Source: G963662605 sp963667005 (GTDB lineage Bacteria > Bacteroidota > Ignavibacteria > Ignavibacteriales > Ignavibacteriaceae). From it: a stretch of DNA of 64,000 nt. The position numbers and the translations under genes were made by a program. The notes under the pieces are model-generated. The model was not told the DNA's origin. It saw only the letters and a list, made by a program, of their open reading frames with translations, and searched no databases. Below, piece by piece: positions 53,076 through 62,313 of this stretch. Every line of letters starts with the position of its first letter. Position 1 is the first letter of the stretch. The DNA lies in the NCBI GenBank assembly GCA_963667005.1, contig OY762937.1, positions 1,736,001 to 1,800,000 on the forward strand, read 5' to 3'.

Positions 53076-55073
53076 ATGAAATTTTGGCCGGTCTTTCTTC
53101 TTATATACAGCACCCTTTTATTTGCTTCGTCCGACACGCTTTTTCAAAAAAGTATGCCGCTGGATTCTTCAATGATAAAAGGCGGGCACACGGATTCGCT
53201 TGCGATGCAGAAATATGTGCCTGATACGACTGCTGTCAAGAAGGCTGTAGACACGACGCGTTTTGTCCTCCCACGTTCTCTTTATACGAATAGCAGTTTT
53301 ATTACGGATTCAACTTTTCTCTGGAGTGATTATAGATTTGCCGGTGATGTACTTTCGATATTTCCCGCCACATTCAACCGTTCGATGGGTACGCTGGGTC
53401 AGCATGAAGAGCTGCTGATATACGGCAGGGGATTTAACAATATCAGTGTATTTCAGGACGGGCTTCTTCTCAATGACCGGACGTCAAACAATTTTGATTT
53501 CAATTTTATCCAGACCGAATCAACCGATTCCATAGAGATTGCTTCACTGCCGCGCGGCTTTTTATATGGGACTAAGAATAATCCGGTCGGCATTAATGTG
53601 ATGCCCTCATCAAAAACGGTCACAGCTCCATACTCGAGAATTAAATTTTATCAGGCGCCCAACGGCGAAGCTATGCTCGATGCACGGTTTAATCAGAGAG
53701 TGTATAAAAAAGCGCAGTTGTCATTCGGAATAACGAACAGGAAAATTGATCAGTCATTTGAAAATTCGGATTACAGCCTATGGGCAATCAAGGCCGGACT
53801 TATGGTTCCGCTCAGTAATACGACGACGTTCTATACGAATTTTCAGCACGACCGTATGGTTACCGGCCTGTATGGCGGCGTGAATGTTGATTCGGTTGCG
53901 AAACAATATAACGATGTGACATCCGCTATATACTCACCAATACAGGCGTTCCCGAATTACACGTATCGCTACGAGAAGCAGCATCAGAATACCGTGTCGG
54001 TAATGTTGAACTCGACACAGTGGAATAGTTCGTTTACCTCTCTCCGTTTTTATTTTAGGGATAACCTTACCGAGTACCGGGAAAACGAATACAAGGAAGA
54101 CCCCGCAAAACAGAGAATAGTATTCAACCGTGCTTCCAAATCGGAAGGCGTATCCTTGAGACAGGATGTGAACTTACCATTTGGATCATTAAACGCTTTC
54201 GGAGGTTACGAAAATACAACCGTTCATGATTTCTATAATTTTACGCAACCGCAATCATCTGCGTTATACGCGGGTGCATCGCTGAACACCGCAATGTTCG
54301 ACAGCACCGTTATTCCTGCTGTATTTGCTAAGTATCTGAATATCAGCGGTACGGCATATACAGGTGCGGGTGCCGACTTACAATATAACTTCACTGATAA
54401 ATTCAATTTGTACGCCGGGTATTCTACCTTCGAAAAACAGCGGGAGTACAGTTATGAACCCGAAAAAAATATCATGCACAATGCAGAAATAAAACTGCGG
54501 GCAAAATATTCGCTCTGTAAATTTGAATGGAATGCATTTTATTCAAAAGGCAATAAACTCGCCGATAGCAGTGTGTCGGTTTATTCTTTTAATGAGAGCG
54601 GAATAACAAATGTCAACGCGAACGATGAACCGGTAACGGGCACAGGCATATCGCTGAGTGTGCGTTATTCGTTCTTGCAGTTGGAGTCGTCCGTCTCATA
54701 TCAGAAATCAACGATGGATAACAAAGCAGTGAAGACTGTTCCTGAAATATCAGGCAGTGCGGGCTTATACTACCGCGGCATTCATTTCGATTCGAGTCTC
54801 GTGATTAAAGCCGGTGTTCAGACAAAATTCTTTACTGAATTTACTCCATTGCAGTATGATTATTACTACACGCGTACTTACTATTCAACCGCTGTTAAAG
54901 CCGTTAAAGCCAGCAGTATAATGAATATTGTTATTGTCGGTGAAATTAAAAAAGCAGCGATTGTATATTTTACCTACGAAAACCTTCTCGGTGCACAATA
55001 TTACATTACACCGGTCTATCCTGCCTTCGGCCGCGGCATGCGCTTCGGACTAAGCTGGGAGTTGTGGAATTAG
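53076..55073 (+). CDS. TonB-dependent receptor-like outer-membrane protein
   Basis: 665 aa with signal peptide at 1-17 (ending FAS). After a Ser/Thr/Lys-rich linker of about 70 residues, a plug-like domain is visible (DVLSIFPATFNRSMGTLGQHEELLIYGRGFNNISVFQDGLLLND, then TESTDSIEIASLPRGFLYGTKN), followed by a beta-barrel of about 480 residues ending in aromatic GMRFGLSWELWN. This resembles TonB-dependent receptors or plug-bearing porins, but it is short for one (typical 700-1000), and the N-terminal carboxypeptidase-like repeat is absent. Substrate unknown. It is divergent from cysS. Confidence 0.72.
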   Translation: MKFWPVFLLIYSTLLFASSDTLFQKSMPLDSSMIKGGHTDSLAMQKYVPDTTAVKKAVDTTRFVLPRSLYTNSSFITDSTFLWSDYRFAGDVLSIFPATFNRSMGTLGQHEELLIYGRGFNNISVFQDGLLLNDRTSNNFDFNFIQTESTDSIEIASLPRGFLYGTKNNPVGINVMPSSKTVTAPYSRIKFYQAPNGEAMLDARFNQRVYKKAQLSFGITNRKIDQSFENSDYSLWAIKAGLMVPLSNTTTFYTNFQHDRMVTGLYGGVNVDSVAKQYNDVTSAIYSPIQAFPNYTYRYEKQHQNTVSVMLNSTQWNSSFTSLRFYFRDNLTEYRENEYKEDPAKQRIVFNRASKSEGVSLRQDVNLPFGSLNAFGGYENTTVHDFYNFTQPQSSALYAGASLNTAMFDSTVIPAVFAKYLNISGTAYTGAGADLQYNFTDKFNLYAGYSTFEKQREYSYEPEKNIMHNAEIKLRAKYSLCKFEWNAFYSKGNKLADSSVSVYSFNESGITNVNANDEPVTGTGISLSVRYSFLQLESSVSYQKSTMDNKAVKTVPEISGSAGLYYRGIHFDSSLVIKAGVQTKFFTEFTPLQYDYYYTRTYYSTAVKAVKASSIMNIVIVGEIKKAAIVYFTYENLLGAQYYITPVYPAFGRGMRFGLSWELWN

Positions 55074-55110
55074 TAAATCCGTTGCACAAAATGTGATTCA
55101 ATATTAACAA

Positions 55111-55308
55111 GTCACGAAGTGACGTAATTTGAATAACCCCCGGTGGAGCTTGCAGAACCGGGGGTATAGCACATACTCAAATTTCCATCCCCGAACGGGG
55201 GTGAATTGGTTTGGTGAAATGATTCACCCCCTACCGGGGATGACAACATTTTTTATTTGCATCCGTGGGTTTGCACCCACGGTTATTCAAATTCTGTCTC
55301 TTCGAGAC
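55111..55308. repeat. Hairpin-ended inverted-repeat element
   Basis: The left arm begins GTCACGAAGTGAC and the right arm ends GTCTCTTCGAGAC, each a small hairpin. Inside them lie perfect 13-bp inverted repeats AATTTGAATAACC (55126-55138) and GGTTATTCAAATT (55281-55293). The centre contains a nested pair CATCCCCG/CGGGGATG with an inner GGGGGTGAAT/ATTCACCCCC stem, and CCGTGGGT/ACCCACGG. No gene is seen. Confidence 0.7.
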
Positions 55309-55461
55309 AAACGGCTGACATTTTTCTACCTCTGAATTTCGACTTTCGACCTGTATTCATGCGCCGCCGATGGATATACACCTCAAAATAGTTTGGCTAA
55401 ATACTCACCTGTGTAAAGTATATTCCAGAATTTTCTGATTTTCCTCCATTTTTTCAAAATC

Positions 55462-55585
55462 TTTTCCACAAACTTATCCACATTTTTATCCACAGGCCTA
55501 ATTTTACCAATAACCCATTGTATTATAATGAGATAACGCCATTTACTTTAATGTTGATAACAGGATGTCCACATATTGTGTATAA
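55462..55585. promoter_or_regulatory. Cluster of DnaA-box matches
   Basis: Matches to TTWTNCACA are TTTTCCACA (55462-55470), TTATCCACA (55474-55482) and TTATCCACA (55486-55494), all on the plus strand and starting exactly 12 bases apart, plus TTATACACA on the minus strand (55577-55585). Near matches are TTATCAACA (minus, 55552-55560) and ATGTCCACA (55565-55573). AT-rich DNA surrounds them. It could be a replication origin, a DnaA-titration site, or a DnaA-controlled promoter of the mraZ cluster. Confidence 0.6.
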
Positions 55586-55753
55586 ATCATATATGCTTAA
55601 GGGGTAAAAACGACTAAGTATCAATCCTGTAAGGAGTTACCGCTCAAAAAATTAATAAAAAACTTAAAAAAACAGTTGACTTTAGTGTGATATTTGCGCA
55701 AATTTGGAATGTGGAGGGAAATGGTTCCCAATCCCAAAAAATGGAGCGAAGTG

Positions 55754-56209
55754 TTGTTTAAGGGAAGTTTTCAACATACATTTGATGCAAAAGGGAGGAT
55801 CATCATCCCGGCGAAGCTGAAGAAGTATATTTCTGAAGAAGCCGATGATACGCTTATTATGGTTCCCGGCGCCGATAAATGTATTGAAGTATATCCGAAA
55901 GACATCTGGCAGAAGAAGGAAGCCCAGCTGGCAGCCTTGAGTCTGGACAACGAGGAAGAGGCATACCTCATCCGCGCTCAGATGAACAGAGCTCACGAAG
56001 ATAAGATGGATCAGCAGTCAAGAATTCTTGTACCTGCGCCATTGAAGAAATACGCTGATATCCAGACGGATGTACTGGTCGTAGGTACATTAGAAAGAAT
56101 AGAGTTCTGGAATCCAGCCGCTTACGAAGAATATTTTAATAAATTCACCGAGCCGCTGCTTTCTCTGAAACAACGGTTGCTCGCAAGGAAGAACGAAGTT
56201 GGTTCATGA
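55754..56209 (+). CDS. mraZ: Transcriptional regulator MraZ
   Basis: 151 aa from TTG 55754, giving (M)FKGSFQHTFDAKGRIIIPAKL, which matches the family start exactly, with GGAG 7 bases upstream. Alternatives are ATG 55721 (a GGAGGG too close, 3 bases) and TTG 55694. Two AbrB-like MraZ repeats are visible: the first around FDAKGRIIIPAKL, the second around MDQQSRILVPAPLKKY. MraZ is a DNA-binding protein that usually controls its own dcw cluster by binding repeated TGGGN boxes upstream; only weak TGGNN boxes are seen here (55705, 55712). First gene of the cell-wall/division operon; overlaps rsmH by 11 bases. Confidence 0.9.
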   Translation: MFKGSFQHTFDAKGRIIIPAKLKKYISEEADDTLIMVPGADKCIEVYPKDIWQKKEAQLAALSLDNEEEAYLIRAQMNRAHEDKMDQQSRILVPAPLKKYADIQTDVLVVGTLERIEFWNPAAYEEYFNKFTEPLLSLKQRLLARKNEVGS

Positions 56210-57119
56210 TCCGGTTTTACTCCGGGAAAGCTGTGAGTTCCTCGTTACGAATCCAGACGGAACTTACTTTGACGGTACGATTGGGTTCGGAGGACATACA
56301 AGGGAGTTTTTGAAAAAGTTGTCTGCATCCGGCAAAATTCTGGCAACAGATCTGGATGAATCGGCTTTTCAGACAACGAAATCTGCGTTTGAGGGAGAAC
56401 ATCGGGTACAATTATTTAATGTGAATTTTTCGAAAATTGACCTGGTCGCGAAAATAGAATCTGTTAAGGGATTTGATGGAATTTTTGCCGATCTCGGCGT
56501 TTCCTCGTTCCAATTAGATAATCAGGATTCCGGATTTTCATTTAAACAAAACGCAAAGCTTGATCTGCGCATGAGCAAAATGAGTAACAGCCTGACCGCT
56601 GCAGAAGTGGTCAATACGTTTTCCACAGAAGAACTGAGTGATATTTTTTATCACTACGGCGAAGAAAAAAATGCCCGCAAGCTGGCACGCAGAATTGAAG
56701 AAAGACGTGCGGTTCGTCCGCTTACTCACGCTCAGGATATTGAAGACATCGTCAAAACCATTGTTCCGCCGAATTTTGTTATCAAAACAATGACAAGAGT
56801 ATTCCAGGCGCTTCGCATATATGTAAATGATGAATTAGACAACTTGAAAGAATTTCTGGAAAAATCAGTTGACCTGCTGCTTCCGGGAGGACGTATCGTC
56901 ATTCTTTCATATCATTCATTAGAAGATAGAATAGTGAAAGAGTTATTTAAATATGAAGAACTTTCGTGCGTTTGCCCGAAAGATTTTCCTGTCTGCCGCT
57001 GTGATAAAGAACAGCGTCTTACAATTTTAACGAGAAAACCGGTAACACCGTCGGCCGATGAGCTTGCGGCTAATTACCGGTCGCGCAGCGCCAAACTGCG
57101 GGCCGCGGAGCGTGTATGA
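56199..57119 (+). CDS. rsmH: 16S rRNA (cytosine1402-N4)-methyltransferase RsmH
   Basis: 306 aa from TTG 56199 (preceded by AAGGAAG), giving (M)VHDPVLLRESCEFL, the standard family start. The SAM-binding GTIGFGGHTREFL lies near residue 30. Further signatures are FDGIFADLGVSSFQLDNQDSGFSFKQNAKLDLRM and ILSYHSLEDRIVKELFK, then a Cys-rich CVCPKDFPVCRC near the end. It modifies C1402 of 16S rRNA. The start lies inside mraZ and its end overlaps ftsL by 4 bases. Confidence 0.96.
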   Translation: MVHDPVLLRESCEFLVTNPDGTYFDGTIGFGGHTREFLKKLSASGKILATDLDESAFQTTKSAFEGEHRVQLFNVNFSKIDLVAKIESVKGFDGIFADLGVSSFQLDNQDSGFSFKQNAKLDLRMSKMSNSLTAAEVVNTFSTEELSDIFYHYGEEKNARKLARRIEERRAVRPLTHAQDIEDIVKTIVPPNFVIKTMTRVFQALRIYVNDELDNLKEFLEKSVDLLLPGGRIVILSYHSLEDRIVKELFKYEELSCVCPKDFPVCRCDKEQRLTILTRKPVTPSADELAANYRSRSAKLRAAERV

Positions 57120-57436
57120 AAAAAGAAGAAGGCGCAGTTAAATTATTGTCTGTATCGCTTGGCGTTTATATTTTTTTATTCCTCGTCGCTTTTGTCGCAA
57201 TCAAAATGCTGATTGAAGATTTGAAAGCACAGAAGACAAGAATTGAAGCCAAGATCGGAATTCTTACTGAAGACAAAACAAATCTGCTGACCAATATTCA
57301 GCGCGCGGAAGGTGAAGAAAGAATTTCCGCCATCGCCCGCGAAGAATTGGGACTTGTGCAGAATGAAGGAACCAACTATGTACTGGTTGTTCCTGTAACA
57401 GAATTTAATGCAAGAAGCAATTTCCAGAAAAAATGA
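57116..57436 (+). CDS. ftsL: FtsL-like cell division protein
   Basis: 106 aa. One membrane segment (about 9-30, LLSVSLGVYIFLFLVAFVAI) with a cytoplasmic Lys/Glu head, followed by a coiled coil (LKAQKTRIEAKIGILTEDKTNLLTNIQRAEGEERISAIARE) and a conserved LGL-x-(Q/N)xG-like tail. Sequence identity in FtsL is always low; the position between rsmH and the penicillin-binding protein, the size and the topology support the call. It overlaps both neighbours by 4 bases. Confidence 0.85.
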   Translation: MKKEEGAVKLLSVSLGVYIFLFLVAFVAIKMLIEDLKAQKTRIEAKIGILTEDKTNLLTNIQRAEGEERISAIAREELGLVQNEGTNYVLVVPVTEFNARSNFQKK

Positions 57437-59448
57437 ACACGGACCGTTTACTTGGTGTAGTTATCGTTCTCGCGCTGCTGATTATCGGCATCATCGCGAG
57501 ACTATTCTATATACAAGTATACTCCCATGCTGAATATAAAGTTATGGCGGAACGCCAGCAGATCGGCAAGGAAGTCATTAAGGCAAACCGTGGTTTGATC
57601 TATGACAGAAACATGATCGTTCTTGCTTATAGTGATCCGGAAGTTTCTTTTTATGTCAGCATGCCTCAGGTACGCCGTTATAAAAGAGGCAATGATACTC
57701 CGGACACTCTTATGTGGAGAATTGCAAAAAGTTTTTCAGCAGTGACAAAGAAAAATCCTCAGGAATATATAAACCTGATGAAAAGCGGTAAGAACCGTGT
57801 ATTACTTGAGCAAGTCTCAGATACGACAGTTCTTCGCCTCAAAGAGATTAGACTTGACGGCTTGTATTCTGAAGAGCAGCAGAGAAGATTTTATCCTTAT
57901 AACAATCTTGCATCACACTGCATCGGATATATAGATAAAACAGTATTTGACGGAAAAGACGGAATCGAAAAATCATTCGAGAATGAATTGCAGGGTAAAG
58001 ACGGTTTGCGGTACATTCTCAAAGATCCGAATGGACACATGATTTCCGTAGTTGATGAATCAACCGTTGCCCCGCAGACCGGTAACAATGTCATCCTTAC
58101 GATTGACAAACATATTCAGATGTTCCTTGAAGAAGAGTTGGCAAAGGGCCTTGAGCAATTCGGCGGTGATTACGTTACCGGAATTATCATGGATCCGCAT
58201 ACGGGCGAAATCATCGCGATGTCAAACGCGAAAAATTATGATTTGAACAATTACAATAATTTTTCGGATTCGACACGCCGCAACCGTGCTATTAGCGACA
58301 TTTATGAGCCCGGTTCAACCTGGAAGACCATCGCGCTTGCCGGAATGTTGGACCGCTCTCTGGTTAACGAGACCGAAAGTGTTGATGTTCAGCACGGAAA
58401 GCTCCAGTTGATGGGTGCTAAGATTGAAGATACACACGCGGGAAGTATTCTCAGTGTAAAAGAAGTCTTTACGAAATCAAGTAATGTCGGTATGGCTAAG
58501 CTTATTCAGCGTTTCAATGTTGATGAGTTTTATACATACCTGCGCAGTCTGGGATTCGGTAATGTGACAGGCGTCGGACTTCCGGCCGAAGCAAAAGGCA
58601 ACCTGCGTAAACCGGCATCATGGTACGGCTCAACACAATTAACACTGGGTTATGGCTACGGAGTGCAGGTTTCAGCATTGCAGCTTATTACAGCATATGC
58701 AGCGATCATCAACGGCGGAGTGTTATTACAGCCGCAGATTGTGAAAAGAGTTGAGACTTCAACCGGATCGTTGATTTCTGAAACGAAGCCGAAAGAAATC
58801 CGCAAGGTCATCTCTTTTAATACTTCGAAAAGAATGATCGAATTGATGAAGGCAGTCGTTGAAGAAGGAACCGGTAAGAAAGCAAGAATTAAAGGCATCA
58901 CTGTCGGAGGAAAGACCGGAACCGCGAGCATCTTTGAAAACGGTTCATACGCGAGCAAATACAATGCTTCGTTTGCTGGATTCTTCCCGGCTGAAAATCC
59001 GAAATATTTGTGCCTCGTTGTAATGCATAAACCGAGCAAAGGCAGCTATTACGGTGGTGATGTTGCTGCTCCGATCTTCAAGGCAGTTGCTGAAAAGATT
59101 ATCGGCTATGACGACGGACTGAAGATGCAGCAGAAGAACGAAGAAATGAATGCCGGCAAAAAATTTGCGGCAGTTGAAAATAAAGTACAAAGTGTACAAT
59201 CAACAGATACATTAAAGATTAAGATGGCGAGAAGCAAAGTGACTAATAAAACAGTTATGCCCGATGTACGTGGATTGTCGTTGCGTGATGCAATAGCAAT
59301 TCTCGCTCAATTGAAATTAAATTATTCTATTTCCGGCAGTCAGCGTGTGCTCTATCAGAGCATCGCTCCCGGAACAAAAATCACTCCCGGCATGAAATGC
59401 GAAATTCGTGGAGTAGAAGTAAAACAAGCATTGGCAACAGCCCATTAA
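57433..59448 (+). CDS. ftsI: Penicillin-binding protein 3-like division transpeptidase (FtsI) with a C-terminal PASTA domain
   Basis: 671 aa. One N-terminal membrane anchor (about 6-27), the PBP dimerisation domain (about 50-210), and the transpeptidase with S295TWK298 (SxxK, in YEPGSTWKTI), S349SN351 and K494TG (GGKTGTAS). A PASTA domain (about 610-671, VMPDVRGLSLRDAIAILAQL) follows. It cross-links septal peptidoglycan during division. The PASTA addition is also known in Bacteroidota and Firmicutes FtsI/SpoVD types. It overlaps ftsL by 4 bases; murE starts 3 bases after it. Confidence 0.96.
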   Translation: MNTDRLLGVVIVLALLIIGIIARLFYIQVYSHAEYKVMAERQQIGKEVIKANRGLIYDRNMIVLAYSDPEVSFYVSMPQVRRYKRGNDTPDTLMWRIAKSFSAVTKKNPQEYINLMKSGKNRVLLEQVSDTTVLRLKEIRLDGLYSEEQQRRFYPYNNLASHCIGYIDKTVFDGKDGIEKSFENELQGKDGLRYILKDPNGHMISVVDESTVAPQTGNNVILTIDKHIQMFLEEELAKGLEQFGGDYVTGIIMDPHTGEIIAMSNAKNYDLNNYNNFSDSTRRNRAISDIYEPGSTWKTIALAGMLDRSLVNETESVDVQHGKLQLMGAKIEDTHAGSILSVKEVFTKSSNVGMAKLIQRFNVDEFYTYLRSLGFGNVTGVGLPAEAKGNLRKPASWYGSTQLTLGYGYGVQVSALQLITAYAAIINGGVLLQPQIVKRVETSTGSLISETKPKEIRKVISFNTSKRMIELMKAVVEEGTGKKARIKGITVGGKTGTASIFENGSYASKYNASFAGFFPAENPKYLCLVVMHKPSKGSYYGGDVAAPIFKAVAEKIIGYDDGLKMQQKNEEMNAGKKFAAVENKVQSVQSTDTLKIKMARSKVTNKTVMPDVRGLSLRDAIAILAQLKLNYSISGSQRVLYQSIAPGTKITPGMKCEIRGVEVKQALATAH

Positions 59449-59451
59449 TTT

Positions 59452-60924
59452 ATGGAACTGACTAAATTAATAAATAGTGTCCACGCGATACAGGTTTCCG
59501 GCGAAGTTGAAAGAAAAGATATCAACGGTATCTTTTATGATTCGCGGAAAGTAAAAAGCGGTTCGATGTTCGTCGCTCTGAGCGGCTATCGTACCGACGG
59601 ACACCGTTTTGTTATGGATGCCATGAATAACGGCGCGTCAGCGGTTATTCTGGATAATGATTCCGTCGTTCCCGATGATTTTTTTATCCATCGCAATGTA
59701 ACAAAGATACTTGTAAGAAACGCGCGTATAGCGTTAGCTGAGGTATCAAAAGCGTTTAACAAAAATGCTTCAGATAATTTAGAACTTATCGGTATAACCG
59801 GTACCAAAGGCAAGACAACAACTGCCTGGTTGGTAAAACATATTTTAGAATCAGCAGGTAATAAATCAGGTCTGCTTGGAACGATTGCAAATTATATCGG
59901 CGAAAGAAAGCTTTCTGCTTCATTAACAACACCGGAATCATGCGAGTTGCATGAGTTGTTTGCAGAAATGGTTAAAGAAGGATGCTCGCACGCGGTTATG
60001 GAAGTATCTTCACATGCTTTGGCTTTGCATCGTGTGCATGGGCTGAATTTTGCCGAAGCGATTTATACGAATTTATCTCTTGACCATCTGGATTTTCATG
60101 AGACATTTGAAAACTACTTAGATGCCAAGAAAATTTTATTTACATCACTGACTGGTGATGCGGTAGCAATTGTCAATATTGATGATGAACGTTCGGATGC
60201 GATTTTGACAGCCTCAAACGTAAAGAAATTAACGTATGGACAGAATAGCGCAGCCGATCTGCGTATTTCTGATATCTCGCTCGGGCTGGATAAAACAACG
60301 TTTACTTTGCACTTTGAAGGTAAAGAGCATCATGTTGAAAGCAAGATGTTCGGTGTATTCAACACGTACAATATAACTGCTGCTTTTGCCGCGGCATATT
60401 GCAACGGTATTGCACCTGAAGAGATTATCAAAGCTATTGCGACTGCTCCACAGGTACCCGGACGTTTTGAAGTGATCAGCTCCGGTAACAAACAGGTCAT
60501 TATTGATTATGCACATACTCCGGATAGCTTACAGAAAACTCTTGAAAATATCCGGTTGATCGTAAAGCAGGATCGTCCTGTTGTGACTGTTTTTGGATGC
60601 GGCGGAAATCGTGATACCAGCAAGCGGCCTATTATGGGCGCAATCGCGACCGACCTGAGTGATACGGTTTTTGTTACGAGCGATAATCCACGGCGTGAAG
60701 ATCCGAATGTGATTATCGAAGACATCGTAAAAGGAATTAAGAAAGATAATTTCGTCGTTGTTGCGGATAGAGAAGAAGCTATCCGTAAAGCCATTAAAGA
60801 TACTCCGGAAGATGCAGTAATTCTTGTTGCCGGTAAAGGACACGAAGACTATCAGATAATCGGCGATACCAAGTATCCGTTTTCTGATGCAACGATTGCT
60901 CAAAATGTAATGGGAATTGCTTAA
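59452..60924 (+). CDS. murE: UDP-N-acetylmuramoyl-tripeptide synthetase MurE (meso-DAP type)
   Basis: 490 aa. Mur ligase adding the third residue of the stem peptide. The P-loop GTKGKTT is at 117-123; the middle domain contains MEVSSHALALHRVHGL; the C-terminal domain has SDNPRREDPNVI, where DNPR is the motif that selects meso-diaminopimelate over lysine. So the cell wall probably uses DAP, as expected for a Gram-negative type. It starts 3 bases after ftsI. The next gene begins around its stop. Confidence 0.96.
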   Translation: MELTKLINSVHAIQVSGEVERKDINGIFYDSRKVKSGSMFVALSGYRTDGHRFVMDAMNNGASAVILDNDSVVPDDFFIHRNVTKILVRNARIALAEVSKAFNKNASDNLELIGITGTKGKTTTAWLVKHILESAGNKSGLLGTIANYIGERKLSASLTTPESCELHELFAEMVKEGCSHAVMEVSSHALALHRVHGLNFAEAIYTNLSLDHLDFHETFENYLDAKKILFTSLTGDAVAIVNIDDERSDAILTASNVKKLTYGQNSAADLRISDISLGLDKTTFTLHFEGKEHHVESKMFGVFNTYNITAAFAAAYCNGIAPEEIIKAIATAPQVPGRFEVISSGNKQVIIDYAHTPDSLQKTLENIRLIVKQDRPVVTVFGCGGNRDTSKRPIMGAIATDLSDTVFVTSDNPRREDPNVIIEDIVKGIKKDNFVVVADREEAIRKAIKDTPEDAVILVAGKGHEDYQIIGDTKYPFSDATIAQNVMGIA

Positions 60925-60925
60925 G

Positions 60926-62311
60926 ATGAAGAAAATAACCTTAAACTTTGCAGATCTGCAAAAATTAACTCAAGCCGAATTTCACAATTTCGCAGGCGAT
61001 GAGATTTTTGAAAATGTAACAACCGACACAAGAACCATGAAGGCAGACGGCATTTTTGTCGCTATTGCCGGAGAAAATTTCAACGGTCATGAGTACATCA
61101 GTGAAGCAAAGAAAAAAGGTGCGGCCGCAGTTGTTCTGCAGAAGGGAAAAATCGAAAAAATACCGGCAAAGATACCATCTATTGTCGTTCCGGATTCTGT
61201 TAAAGCTCTCGGCGAGTTAGCTGCAATATGGAGAAAAAAACTTTCTGCAAAAGTTATTGCGCTGACGGGAAGCAACGGAAAAACGACGACAAAAGAAATG
61301 CTGCTTGCCGTTCTTCGTGAAAAGTATTCAGTAAATGGAACTGTGTCGAATAATAATAATTTTATCGGCGTTCCATTGACGATTTTTAGTACCAATGCTT
61401 CACACGAATATGTTGTTATTGAAATGGGTACGAACCATGTCGGCGAAATCGCGTATCTCGCCGGTATCGTTCAACCTGATTATGCATTGGTTACAAACAT
61501 CGGACCATCACATCTGGAGTTCCTCGGAACAATCCAGGGTGTGAAAAAAGAAAAAGTCGCGTTGTTGAAAGCGACCAACAACCGCAAAGGTAAAGTGTTT
61601 ATTAACACCGATGATAAGTTGCTAAAACCGTATGCAAAAGAATTTGATGATGTCGTTACTTATGGTTCACACTCAAATGCAGACGTATGCGGTAAGGTAA
61701 AGCGCTTCAATAAATTCGGCTATCCGGTTCTTTCGATTGACAGCGAAGAAAAGAATCTGGACGTCACTGTTCCGATTTATGGCAAAACAAACGCACTTAA
61801 CGTGCTGGCAGCAACTGCAATCGGTTTGGAATGTGATTTGACCAAACAGGATATTATCAGCGGTATTAAGAAACTGCACGCGCCTAAACAGCGCCTTGAA
61901 GAAAAAGAATTGAAAAACATTTTGATTCTTGATGACACCTATAACGCCAACCCGCAGTCCATGATTGCCGCGTTTGATGTTGTGAAGAATATAAAATACT
62001 ACAAAAACCGCTGGGTCATTCTCGGCGATATGAGAGAACTGGGTGAGGATAGTGCAAAATTGCATAAGTCACTCGCTGCTCCATTAATGAAAATTGACAA
62101 TGTTCGTGTTTTCACCATTGGCGAGCATATGTACAATCTCTTTAAAGAGTTAAAAAAATATTATGTACCTGTATGGCACTTTACCGATAGAAAAGCATTG
62201 ATTGATAACATCAACGATACTGATTTATCTCACTCGGTCATTCTGGTTAAAGGCTCACGCGGTATGAAAATGGAAGAGTTTGTTAACGTTATAAAAGAGA
62301 AATACAATTAA
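60926..62311 (+). CDS. murF: UDP-N-acetylmuramoyl-tripeptide--D-Ala-D-Ala ligase MurF
   Basis: 461 aa from ATG 60926, one base after the murE stop; an in-frame TTG at 60917 would overlap it. Ligates D-Ala-D-Ala to the tripeptide. The P-loop is LTGSNGKTTTKEM, then NNNNFIGVPLTIF, MGTNHVGEIAYLAGI, and DDTYNANPQSMIAAFDV in the C-terminal domain. All three Mur domains are present. Upstream sequence shows only a weak ribosome site, so translation may be coupled to murE. Confidence 0.96.
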   Translation: MKKITLNFADLQKLTQAEFHNFAGDEIFENVTTDTRTMKADGIFVAIAGENFNGHEYISEAKKKGAAAVVLQKGKIEKIPAKIPSIVVPDSVKALGELAAIWRKKLSAKVIALTGSNGKTTTKEMLLAVLREKYSVNGTVSNNNNFIGVPLTIFSTNASHEYVVIEMGTNHVGEIAYLAGIVQPDYALVTNIGPSHLEFLGTIQGVKKEKVALLKATNNRKGKVFINTDDKLLKPYAKEFDDVVTYGSHSNADVCGKVKRFNKFGYPVLSIDSEEKNLDVTVPIYGKTNALNVLAATAIGLECDLTKQDIISGIKKLHAPKQRLEEKELKNILILDDTYNANPQSMIAAFDVVKNIKYYKNRWVILGDMRELGEDSAKLHKSLAAPLMKIDNVRVFTIGEHMYNLFKELKKYYVPVWHFTDRKALIDNINDTDLSHSVILVKGSRGMKMEEFVNVIKEKYN

Positions 62312-62313
62312 AG

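Noticed and set aside
55129..55335. 68-aa open frame upstream of mraZ
   Set aside because: It lies within the hairpin-ended repeat and is an artefact of the palindromic sequence.
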